A stretch of DNA of 64,000 nt from Valencia hispanica. Its lineage: Eukaryota > Chordata > Actinopteri > Cyprinodontiformes > Valenciidae. Position 1 is the first letter of the stretch; each line of letters begins with the position of its first letter. The translations under genes and the position numbers were made by a program. Of this stretch, positions 49,832-60,610 are shown piece by piece. Where the stretch lies: positions 20,386,001 through 20,450,000 of the forward strand of contig OY747722.1 in the NCBI GenBank assembly GCA_963556495.2, read 5' to 3'. The notes under the pieces were generated by a model. That model did not search any database. It worked only from the letters and a program-made list of their open reading frames with translations, and was not told the origin of the DNA.

Positions 49832-50750
49832 TTAATTCAATTCAATTCAATTGATCCCAGAGGGAAATTAAGTGGTGTAGCTCATACAATTAATTCTTTA
49901 AGGAGTTGTTGTAGATCATGATGGCTGTGGGCAAGGACTTCCAATAGCGGTCTGTGTTGCAGTGAAATTGAAGAAGCTTCCGACTGAAGACACTCTGTTG
50001 TTGCATAGACTCATGAAGAGGATGCTCAGGGTTGTCCATAATTTTTTGATTTTATGAAGAATCCTTCTTTGCATCGTCATCTCCAGATCTTCCACAGTTG
50101 TCCCAAGAACAGAACCAGCCTTCTTTATCAGGTTGTTGAGCCTTTTGAAATCCCTGGCTCTGATGCTGCTACCCCAACAGATGACGGCTGAAGAGATTAC
50201 ACTCTCCACAACAGACTTGTAGAAGATCTCCATCATCTTGCTGCAAACCTTGAAGGACCTAAGCTTCCTCAAGAAGTACAGTCTGCTCTGTCCCTTCTTG
50301 TAGACAGTTTCACTGTTCAGTCTCCAGTCCAGTCTGTTGTCAAGGTGAACTCAGAGGTATTTATCCACCTCAACCACCTCCACTTCTTCTCCCATCATGG
50401 AAACAGTTTTTGACTTATCCCTGTTTCTTCTGAAATCTACAATAATTTCCTTTGTTTTGCTCACATTCAAGATAAGATTGTTTCCACACCATGTCACAAA
50501 GCGGTCCACCAGCTCTCTGTATTCAGCTTCTTGTCCGTCTCTGATACACCCAACAATTGCAGAGTCATCTGAGTATTTCTGCAGATGACAGGTCTCCGAT
50601 TTGTAGTGGAAGTCTGAGGTGTACAGAGTGAAAAGGAATGGTGAGAGTACGGTCCCCTGTGGTGCTCCTGTGCTACTGACCACCTGGTTTCCCACACAAT
50701 TCTTATTCCATCTAGTGCCCATTCTAGATATGTCAGCTTCTTGCAAAATT
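49832..50750 (-). mobile_element. 5'-truncated LINE with reverse transcriptase C-half
   Basis: The tail on the plus strand is TTTAATTCAATTCAATTCAA. The minus-strand frame 50746-50351 has SSTGAPQGTVLSPFLFTLY and a YSDD catalytic box, the core of a LINE reverse transcriptase. After one in-frame stop the same protein continues (frame 50272-49916: KLRSF, FYKSVVESVISSAVICWGSS, RILHKIKKLW). A single main stop and long surviving frames mean this is the youngest LINE in the window, yet dead through truncation. Confidence 0.8.
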
Positions 50751-52540
50751 ATTAATTTCCATACCCAGTGGATGTCTGGTTTTTTTTGCCCAAAATATAC
50801 AATTCCACCTAATTCCTCTGCTTGGTGTTATTTTTTGTTATTCAGCATACTTTGCATTTGGACAAGAAACCTTTTTTGGGGGGAGGGGGGTATCAAATAT
50901 TTTCCTAAAAAGCTCAGTAGATTTTTCCTTTTTCAGTGGTTTTTCTTACAACCTTTAAAACTTATCTTTAAAAGAGAGGCCTTACGTTACCTAGAAGTTA
51001 CTGCTCATACATTAGTGAATACATTCATTCTTATGTACAGCACTATGCTTTTGGAATGATTTGTGTGGGAATCCTTGCAGAATTACCCCAGATTGCTTTC
51101 CTCCTGAAAGTAGCAAAGTATCCATGTTTTTCCCTTAGTGCCGTTTACTGAAAAGAGACAATGAATAAAGCTGTTGCTGCAGTTATAATTTTGTGCTCTC
51201 GGTCTCCCATATAATTTTGTGTAGCTTTAATTCATCAGTGTTCAGCTGTGTTTCTTTTCCGGATGAAGTAATTGCTGCCATTAACTCTGTATATTGTTTT
51301 TGATTCCTATAGAAAATATTCCTGAATCGTATCCCTTTTCCAGACAAAGCCATTGACAGAGCTGCTGCTGCCATTATCGTGGTGTATTCTCTTTGTTTTT
51401 CTGTACCACAGAAAGCACTTCTTGATCAAAGCTTAATGTTTACATGCGTCTCTTTCCTGAATGAAACCACTGACGCAGCCAACTCCATGTACTTCCTAAA
51501 GCTTTTCTCTTTTGCCGTCATAACCCACAGTCATTTACACCAGATGGATGGAAAGACTGAGCCTGGTGCTGTTAGAAATGTTTTTCCTGTTGAAAGGTAG
51601 TGCTTTCCTTCCACTGCCGCCACATGTTTGCTCAAAATAAGGGATTGTTGCAAAGACAACTCAATGCAATTGCCTGGGCTTCCTTAGACATATGTTTTTC
51701 ATCAATTGGCGTAAAATAATCAACTCAATTTAATTGTAATTTTGTTTTATTTTGACTTATGTAACTGGATCTAAATCTAAATACATGTTCAATATAAATT
51801 TTATTTGGACCCAACTGGACCTTTAATACAACTTAGGATTACACTTGCCAATAAAAACTTAGTGTCACTCAAGTGAACTGATGTGGGAGCAGAAACGAAA
51901 CATTTTATTTTCAGATTTAATCGAAGCAAACATGCCGCTTAGGAGTATACGGATGCTGAAGTAAACAGGTTGCACAATGAAATAACCACTGCTGTTTATT
52001 TACAGCCTCATCAATAATTACCTACAAACGCAAATCCGTACCATACTTTGCTGCTTCAGATATGATTATGTCACTCATAAGACATGTTTAACCTCCATGA
52101 TTATCAAAAGCAATAAAGTAGGTTTTCAATATGTAATAAATTACTAGAATCATCTGCTGAGTCATCTTTTAACATCATCTACTTGAACTCTGTACACTAT
52201 ACTTTTTTATTTCATATTTCAGTTGTTTTCTAGAGCCGCAAGCCAAATCAAGTATTTGTAGCTACAATTAAGACGTGTTTATTTCTTCTTTTACATTTCA
52301 GAGAAGCATTAACATGCTTATTTTACATCCATTTAATCATAATTTAAGCTACAAACCAGCTCTCTAGCGTCTTCATGTTGTTGCTATGAATGAATAGGGC
52401 GTTATTCTCTAATTTGGGCTAATTTCACGGCATGTAAAAAAAAAAAAAATCTCAGTACTGTCACACCCTATTTCTGTTTATTTCTGTCTGAACCGTGCAA
52501 GGCCAAATTTCACCATTGACTTTAACCCCTCCCATTTCAT
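50751..52540. other. Intergenic with a small internally repeated block
   Basis: Between 51240 and 51600 three related phrases recur about 90-130 bp apart: CCGGATGAAGTAATTGCTGC, CCAGACAAAGCCATTGACAG and CTGAATGAAACCACTGACGC. No function recognised. Otherwise no gene. Confidence 0.35.
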
Positions 52541-52543
52541 GAT

Positions 52544-52555
52544 CAAATAAAAAGG
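52544..52555 (+). promoter_or_regulatory. TATA-like box upstream of the AKR1B gene
   Basis: CAAATAAAAAGG, 94-105 bp before the ATG, would place the start site roughly 65-75 bp before the coding region. The match is AT-rich and imperfect, so this is a suggestion only. Confidence 0.3.
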
Positions 52556-52648
52556 CTGCCTACACCTACAGCTAGTAGCAGAAATATTTTTGCTTGATGT
52601 GCTGCTTTTTGAGCTATCAAGTTAGATTGGACAAACAAATTAATCAAG

Positions 52649-55600
52649 ATGATTCCTGCAGTTACACTCTACAATGGAGCCAATATGCCCATAGTTGGTC
52701 TGGGAACCTGGAGGGTAAGGCTAACCCTTTGTGCATTTCCTGCTACTGCTCAGTGACCACTGTAAGGTTGTCTGTGTTGGTCCTGCCTCTCATTGAATGC
52801 TTCTTTTAAGCTTTCAGTGAGTAAATCGCTATTGTAAATGCTTGTGTTTATTTACTGAATATCCAGAGTTGCTGGAGTGGAGCAAAGCAGTGTAACTGCC
52901 ACAATCACACAGTGGCCTACATTATCTGTGCACGATGGTAAATATTAACAGTTTACAGTACAATGAGCTCTTCCTGCTAAAGTGTGTAAAGGTCAAAGTT
53001 ATATATGTAACTGAAAATTAAACAGAGGACAACATACTACATGCTAAAAGTAGGGGCTTTATAGCTGTCTGAGTTGAGATTGTTGAGATGGATGATATAA
53101 AATCAACAAAACAAAAAAAGATGTGGGCTTTATTAAAGCCATCTTGAAAAAGACCAGACTTACCCACACCTGCTTGATTCAGGATTTCAGTGAGTTACTT
53201 TTAGGTCATTTCTGGGTTAAAATAACGTGTAAATTGTGACATTACTTGCTACTTTCAAAAAAGGACAATCAAATATTGCCAAAAATGGTTGATGATCAAA
53301 TGTTTGCATTTTTTGTGCATTTGCATCACCTTTGTAGGCCGAACCAGGGAAGGTCAGTGAGGCCGTGAAGGTGGCTATAAGCAACGGCTACAGGCACATA
53401 GATGGTGCCTTCGTATATGAGAACGAAGAAGAAGTCGGGGCTGGAGTTCAAGCAATGATTGAACAAGGAGTGACAAAAAGAGAGGATTTATTCATTGTCA
53501 GTAAGGTAAGCCACAGAATAGGTGCTTGCCCGAGAAATAAATTCATATAGGCCTATTACTAAGCAAAGTTATATTCTATGGAAAAGTTTGTCATTCTCCA
53601 AATTATTCCAGATGTTTTAAATGTGTAGGAAAGCTCTCAATCAGATGCTAACTTTTGCATTGTTAGCCATCAATATTTTCTAACAGTGTGTATCACTGTT
53701 TATATATTCTAACAAGTATCCAAACTGTAGCCACACAAACAACTAAGTTTATAGGGGGTTCGTCTGTGCTTATGTGGATGAACAACGGTGTTGTGTTAAG
53801 CAGTATTTATTGTCTTTTAACACAGAAGGGGAATTCTAAAGCTACTTCCTTTTTGACTTAAAAACAAGGGTCTAAAACATAAGGTGTCGAGGTTAAACCA
53901 CACATCTTCATATCCGGTACCCATAATAATAACTACATAGACTTAATTCACGAGACAAAGTCAGTTGCTGACAGCAATAAAAGAGTAGTGAAGTTCACCA
54001 ACAATCCAAAGCTATTGACTGGTTCTTTATATGAATGACTGAAAGCAAGTTTGCTTTTCCTTTCATACTCCATTAAATGATGAGAACAGGCAAAAGGGGG
54101 AAGAACAAGCCAGACGTATGCAAACATTGAATGATGTCCTCATTGTCCCTCATGAGTGTCTAGTAAGCAGCAGTCTAAGAGGAAAAGTGGTACCTGCTCC
54201 ATTTCATTTGAAGTGAGTGGTAGGCAACTCAAAAAGAGACAATGACTGGTCTCAGTCAAAGCCTCTCATTCCTCCCAGTGACTATTTCTTTGATAAAAAG
54301 AGTTACCTATAACTGGCTTCTTAAAAATACATAAATATGAAAATGAGCAATTATTTCTCAAGGGTGTTTGACAGGGATGGATTTATAAGTTCTGGCCCTC
54401 TTTAAAAAGCTATAGAGATCCTGTCTTTATTCGAGATTGGTTTGTGAGGCAGATTTCACTTTGACAAAAAGAAATTGTGGTCACAAGATCTCATGCTCGT
54501 TTCTCCCCTTTGTTAATACCTCTTTTTTTTGTTTCTTTCAGTTATGGTGCACCTTTCATGTTCCATCACTGGTAAGGGGAGCATGTGAGAAAACTCTCAA
54601 AGACCTAAGACTGGACTATGTGGACCTTTATCTTCTGCACTTCCCAGTAGGGATGCAGGTCAGTCCACAATTAACCTGTCTAACTTGTTTTAGCCTTGAC
54701 GACCATATAGAAAAGTGTATGTTTGCCATTTGTTTTAGAATCTAAAGCTCACATTATTTGATAACTTAACCTTTATAAACATCACATTCCCCTTGATGCT
54801 CTGAGTTTAAGACCTGTATTTTGCCCTCACAGCCAGGGGATAAGATCTTTCCATCAGATGAGAACAACGAAATAATTAGTGATGACAGCTGCTTCTTGGA
54901 TACATGGGAGGTAATTTCAAAAAGTCCCTGAACTAACAGGGTAGTCATGGAAATTACTTGAGTGTTTTGTTTTTTTTAACACCCAGTGTGTAAATTATCT
55001 AAAAGGCAATGGAGAAGCTGGTGGATGATGGTTTGGTCAAAGCCATTGGCGTCTCAAACTTCAACAAAGACCAGCTTGAAGCCATTCTCAACAAACCTGG
55101 CCTCAAATACAAGCCAGCCAATAATCAGGTGAAAAACATTTTCATCATACAACTTGGTGTTCAAAGCAATAAGGAAAGTAAAAGAAAATAGGTCAGTGAC
55201 ACTTGAGCGTTTCTTTAGATTGAGTGCCACCCATATCTAACCCAAGAGAAGATGATCAACTACTGCCACTCGAAGGGCATCACGGTTACAGCTTACAGCC
55301 CTCTAGGCTCTCCAGACAGACCCTGGTGAGAGCACTTGCCACTTGCAAAACTCACAGAAATGTCATCACTCAAGAAAATGAAATAATCTCTAATTGCAAA
55401 CAATTTATGTTCTTTCAAAAGGGCTTCCTCTGATGACCCCCGCCTTCTAGAGGATGCTACCATCATGGCTATTGCTAAAAAGTACAACAAGTCTCCAGCA
55501 CAGGCAAGACAGGAACCAAGGATCCCTTATGATTAAAACTTCTCTTCTTTGGTGTTCTATAAAAAAAAATGTCAACACCCAATAGAAACATGAATGTGGT

Positions 55601-56669
55601 AAATATTTTGTTTTCCACAAGAACATAATGGAACATCATGCTTTTGGATGAGATGCCTCACATTTAGCACAAGATCACTAGAAATGAGTAAACAAGAAAT
55701 TATTGTACTCTGGTGACGCGTTTTAAACAGCCGTGTACAATGAAACCCTCAAATGTCTTCAAAGTCTGAAAAACTAGGGCAATCGATAAAGATCAGTGCT
55801 CACATGGCAAAAATGCAATCACAAGAAGTTCATTTGCATGCTCTTTTGGGGTAAACCACCAAAAATTAAGACAGTTTGTTTCGATAAAAATGCTCCTCTT
55901 GTATTTCCTACCTAGGTTCTGATGCGTTTCCACACACAGAGGAATGTGGCAGTCATTGCCAAGTCAGCAACACCTAGTCGGATTAAGGAGAACTTCCAGG
56001 TAAAACAAACCCTCCATCAGCATTCAAAACTACAGCTGCATTTGACTAAAGATTATTAGTGTGAATGCCTACAGCATTCACACTCTTGAGATCCTGTTTC
56101 TCTTTATTATTCTTCTTCCGTCTTATAGTTGCTTCCGTACGTTTTTTGAACTTTAACTACTTCTGAATACTTTGTGCTATTTTAACCATTCAACTTTTCA
56201 ATTATTCAGCTTATTCTGCTCTTTCCGGCTATATCTTTTGGTATTCATAACCTTCATACTTTTTATTACATTCAACTTTTTATTTTAGCTAATTGGGACA
56301 GTTTTTCATTGTGTTAGGGTTGGCACACCCCTTTTCTTTTTTCTGCTGTTTCTGTTTATTACACTTCAGCAAGTCTTTTACAGTTGACTTCAAATACTTC
56401 AAAAACTTTTTTCTAGTTTTGATTTGAAGTTGAATAGACTCAGATGGATATCCTGAGTGATTTTTGATAGTTGACCGGTGTTAGAAGGTATTAGGAACAG
56501 CATTGCCTGCCATTTGTTCTATGTTTTAAATTAATCTATTTTCTCTTGTAGTTGTTTGACTTTGAGTTAAGCCAAGATGACATGAAAACACTCCTGGGCT
56601 TGAATAAGAACTGGAGAGGATTCCCAGCAAAGTGGTGAGTGAAAATAATGGACCATATAGTACATAGTT

Positions 56670-56722
<53 letters not shown>

Positions 56723-57993
56723 CTTTAACTTGTCCATCTTTTTTCATGTTACTACAACCTTTAAAGTATTTAATTAAAATTTTACTGCATGTAACAGGCC
56801 AACGCAAAGGTGGAATGGTAATGATAAAGGGTTTTTAAACCTTCTCTGGCAAATAAACATTTTTTAATTGTTGAGCTGGTGTTCAGGCCCCTTAACTTTG
56901 ATACCTCCAGATAAAATTATTTGCAACCAATCAAATAGGATCCAGCTGAGTCAAATTCATTACCACTAAACATCCAGCTGTTCTGTGAGGAGCTCAGAGA
57001 ACAATAGTGAACAAACAGCATCATGAAGGCAAAGGAACACAGCAGACTGGTCAGCAATACAGTTGTGGTTAAGTTCAAAACAGGGTTGGGTTTTAAAACA
57101 ACATCCCAAGCTTTGGACATTCATCATGAAAATGGAATGGAAATATGCTAACTGCAAACCCATCAAGAAATGAAACATGGTGGTCGCAGCATCATGCTGT
57201 GGGGATACTTTTCTTCTCACAGCTGCATTATAAAACATGCAACCACAAACGCCCTCCCATTACATGTCACTTCTCCCTTTTAACATCATTCATGATCCTC
57301 TGATATCACCAGTAGGTGTCCATAAAGCCCATATTGCTGCAATTGCAGAACCAAAAGGGGCGTGGCCTCTGTGCTGAGCTCTTAATGCAAGTTTTCCGAA
57401 TGAATTCAATGCTTTGAATACAAGCAAGGGCAATGCACCATCTTCAGCCTTTATTATTTTAAGCACATTCTGCTGATCAACATATTTCTCAGATTAGCTG
57501 GGCAGCAGAGGATGACACAATTCAGTTCACACCATGGACTAAACACTTAGCGCTTATCTTGCATTACCCTTTACAGCTCATAGTAGTTACGAGTTCGTAA
57601 CTCCCTCCCAATATGGATCCCTAGCACAATATTGGTGGATCAATTTTAACCCCACATACATGGCGGTCAACCTGTCAGGTAATCACAAAGAGATCTTTTC
57701 CATCCAGTCTAAATGGGATTGAGCTATTTTGCAGTTGTGCAAGGCTGGCAGAGAGATTCCAAATAACTTGCAGCTGTACTTGCAGTAAAAGGTGGTTCAA
57801 ATCACATAGATTGTTTTATGACAAAATGTGGAAGTTCATGAAGTATGAATAATTTTGAAAAATAAAATAATATGAAGTGAATAAACTGTCAACTAATGCT
57901 TCTGATCCTAAAGTCTAACAATATCTTTTGTCTTTTTCCCCCCCCAACAGGGCTGCAAAGCATAAAGACTACCCCTTCAATGCAGAATACTAG
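52649..57993 (+). CDS. akr1b1: Aldo-keto reductase, AKR1B (aldose reductase) type, complete CDS
   Basis: Cytosolic NADPH-dependent reductase of aldehydes and sugars, TIM-barrel fold. Ten exons: 52649-52714, 53338-53505, 54542-54658, 54833-54910, 55006-55128, 55219-55325, 55422-55503, 55916-55999, 56552-56634, 57951-57993; 951 nt and 316 aa, exactly the length of human AKR1B1. The catalytic tetrad Asp44, Tyr49, Lys78 and His111 is complete. LDTW, VSNFN and CHPYLTQEK signatures are present. Oddities: the tryptophan after the catalytic His (HWP) is Phe112 here, and the cofactor motif IPKS reads IAKS (261-264). Intron 7 starts with GC instead of GT (CAG then GCAAGA after 55503). A weak TATA-like CAAATAAAAAGG lies about 100 bp before the ATG. 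The gene symbol is the best family assignment; orthology to a particular AKR1B member is not proven. Confidence 0.9.
56061..56081. repeat. Short perfect hairpin within an interspersed repeat
   Basis: GTGAATGC, loop CTACA, GCATTCAC. It heads a pyrimidine-rich segment (56090-56350, CTTTATTATTCTTCTTCCGT) that is a familiar teleost dispersed repeat. It sits in intron 8 of the plus-strand AKR1B gene. Confidence 0.5.
56669..56721. repeat. (GT)n(AT)n microsatellite in AKR1B intron 9
   Basis: Six GT units followed by about 20 AT units, 35 bp after the exon 9 donor. Confidence 0.95.
56740..57240 (+). mobile_element. Tc1-like relic in AKR1B intron 9
   Basis: AACATGGTGGTCGCAGCATC followed by ATGCTGTGGGGATACTTTTC is the transposase [11 protein letters not shown] trace; the left part (TTCATGTTACTACAACC) is the element end. 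Frame-broken. Confidence 0.6.
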
Positions 57994-59234
57994 CCAATGT
58001 GGGACTGTTTCTGTTTGGTACTTTTCTGAGAAAAAAAAAGATGAACATACGGTTTTATTAAATTACTACCTGATTATTGATCGTCTATGGAGCCTGTAGG
58101 AAATTCTATATGAAAATTATTGGAGTAGTTAAAGGGAATGACTGATATCCCACTAACTTGGAATACAAAAAAGTTAGAAATTAAAAAGGGAAGTAAAGGG
58201 TGTTAATGAAAGCTGATTTACAATACAATTAAAACGTAGATGAAGCAGATATAGCCTTTAGATATTAGCTCCATACAACTGAAAAATCATTGTACACATC
58301 AATCTGTGTGAACAAAAGGCAACCGTAATGAAGACATCTGTAACAGTCACTTTTCCATGAGGTTTTTAGAGAAATCTGTTTTTTTTCTGTTTTTTGTTGC
58401 ACTGACATTTGTGAACTTGTTGAATAAATCACTTGCTCCTTGAAATTTGACTTTTTAATATCGGACACTCCTTTTCTGAATTATAAGTCCCACATTTCAT
58501 AGAAATTACCCAGCTGTTATAAAGACTCAGTCCTCTTGTGTTTTCATAGAGAGTCAAACATTGACCTCTGGGTTTATTTATTTCACCTCTAACAATAGGA
58601 AATGCCATCAACCTGTGACATAATACTCCACAAGACTTTATTGTACTGTTTCACACCCACAGATAACATGAGAAGTGAAAGCTGGAGGTTGTTTCGTAAC
58701 AGGATTAATACACATGACTGCGAAGTGCCACATATGATTCATCCAAAGACACGCTTTTTGGAACAGCAACATTTTCTGTTTTTCAGTGATTAATGCTTGG
58801 AAAATGGCTAATAAACTGTAAATATTAAGTCACAGGATCTCAGTCTAAGTCACTAATTGAAGGAGTGCATTTCAATGTAACATATAGTGTCATAAAAATA
58901 CTCTTGGCTTAGAAATGAAAAAAAGCTTACAAAAGTGCAGTATGTCCCTTATTTAAAAATGAATGACAAACTTAGATTTAAAAACTAAACTGTTATATAA
59001 TTAAGGGACTTTAGTAATCCAATGCCCTGCTGAATAAAAGCTGTAACATCATAATCCAATTTGCAATAAAATAGAAGAGAGAAACAAAGAAAAATAAAGC
59101 TATGCTCATACTGTGACCCTGCTCCCAAAAAGACAATAAAAAAACAAAAAAAACAAGAAAAACCTCAAAAGTAAGCAAGGCCAGAAGGTTTAGAATCGGC
59201 CTTGAGAACCTGTGGATAATCTGCAGCCTTCCTT
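57994..59234. other. Convergent 3'-UTR region between the two AKR1B genes
   Basis: Holds the 3' UTRs of both genes. Plus-strand AATAAA at 58423; minus-strand AATAAA (TTTATT) at 58573 and 58637. No other gene. Poly-A-rich patch at 59130-59165. Confidence 0.5.
58423..58428 (+). terminator. akr1b1: Polyadenylation signal for the plus-strand AKR1B gene
   Basis: AATAAA 430 bp after the TAG stop, followed by a GT/CT-rich stretch. It is a plausible end for the 3' UTR. The minus-strand neighbour has its own TTTATT (AATAAA on its strand) at 58637-58642 and 58573-58578, so the two convergent transcripts would nearly touch or slightly overlap. Confidence 0.4.
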
Positions 59235-60547
59235 TCAGAATTCAGTGTTGAATGGGTAGTCCTTGTGCTTTAGGCCCCTACAGAGAGAGAGAAAAAAAAA
59301 AAGTAACATACCAAAGAAAACAGCTCTCTTTTTTTTATATTTCATCTGTAAAGGCCATTTGCTGTTTAGCTCACGTTAGCTGCCCGGCTGGATTTTAGAG
59401 TTAGACAAAATAAGCTCCGTTTAGCCTTTAGAGCAGCTAAACACAATAATAAGCTTTTGTTCATACAAAAACCTCCACTTTTATGACTAAGGTCATTCCT
59501 AATACTCTGCTCTGAACAAGTGAGGTCTCTAAGTATAAAAAAGTCCAAATTAGGGAATATTTTTATAAAAATTTGTTTCTGACTGACTGATTAGTCTCCC
59601 ATGATGACTCCTTTCCCAGAAATCTCTGCTGTAAGGAGGGTGTGCTGTGTTCCAAGAAAAAAAACATGAACCAGAAACATCAAAGAAGCATTGCCCGAGG
59701 CTTCTTCAAGCCTTTTGGACAAGAGGTGAAACGTCTGAGAAATAAAAGTAGTCCAGCTGGCTTCTACTTAAGCACTCAGGATAGTTGTGTCCTGGACTGA
59801 GAAGTAGTCTGTGGTCACCACCTGCAGAACCACTCCTTTATTGGGGGTGTCTTGCTAATTGCCAATAATTTCCACCTGTTGTGTACTCCATTTACACAAC
59901 AGCATGTGAAATTGATTGTCAACCAGTGTTGCTTCCTAAGTGGACAGTCTTATTCCGGAATTGCGCCGCTCAAGGTGGCAGCATGTTGGAGTAGCTCTGT
60001 TACTTTGGTTCATATTTTTTTTTCTTTTTTAAAACTTGAATTCTTCCATTTCTGGTAGAAACATTGTTTTTGTGGACAACTGTTCTCTCTGGTTTTGAAT
60101 GCTGTGCAGGTGGAAGGATTTTTGCTGATACTTTATATTTTTGGACATTTGTTATGATGCATAACCATGGCAACAAGGTGGTTTTCAACTGGCAGCAGCT
60201 GATTAACATCACAAAAGGTCAAATAATACCTCAACTACAGCCACAAAACCCTGATGAGTTGAAAAGAAGACGCCATAGATCCAGAGCATCCTCTACATCA
60301 GACTCTCATACAACTACAGAGCGTCTTCAGTCAGAGGCTTCTTCAGATCTGCAGAGCACTACAAGAGATCATCCCTACTCACTGCCATCAGCATCTACAA
60401 CAAATCTTTGAAGGAACTTGCATAATGATTTACAACAACATTTAATTTTCCTTTGGGATTAATAAAGTAATTTTGAATTGAATCACAGAAGTGTAATTGA
60501 CTTGGAGGCACACTGTGTTGTTTGGGTGTTCCCTTTATTTTTTGGAT

Positions 60548-60610
<63 letters not shown>

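Noticed and set aside
59690..59780. Possible hammerhead ribozyme (GGTGAAACGTC within a dispersed repeat)
   Set aside because: The GAAAC is present but no CTGATGA core or closing stems could be found nearby.
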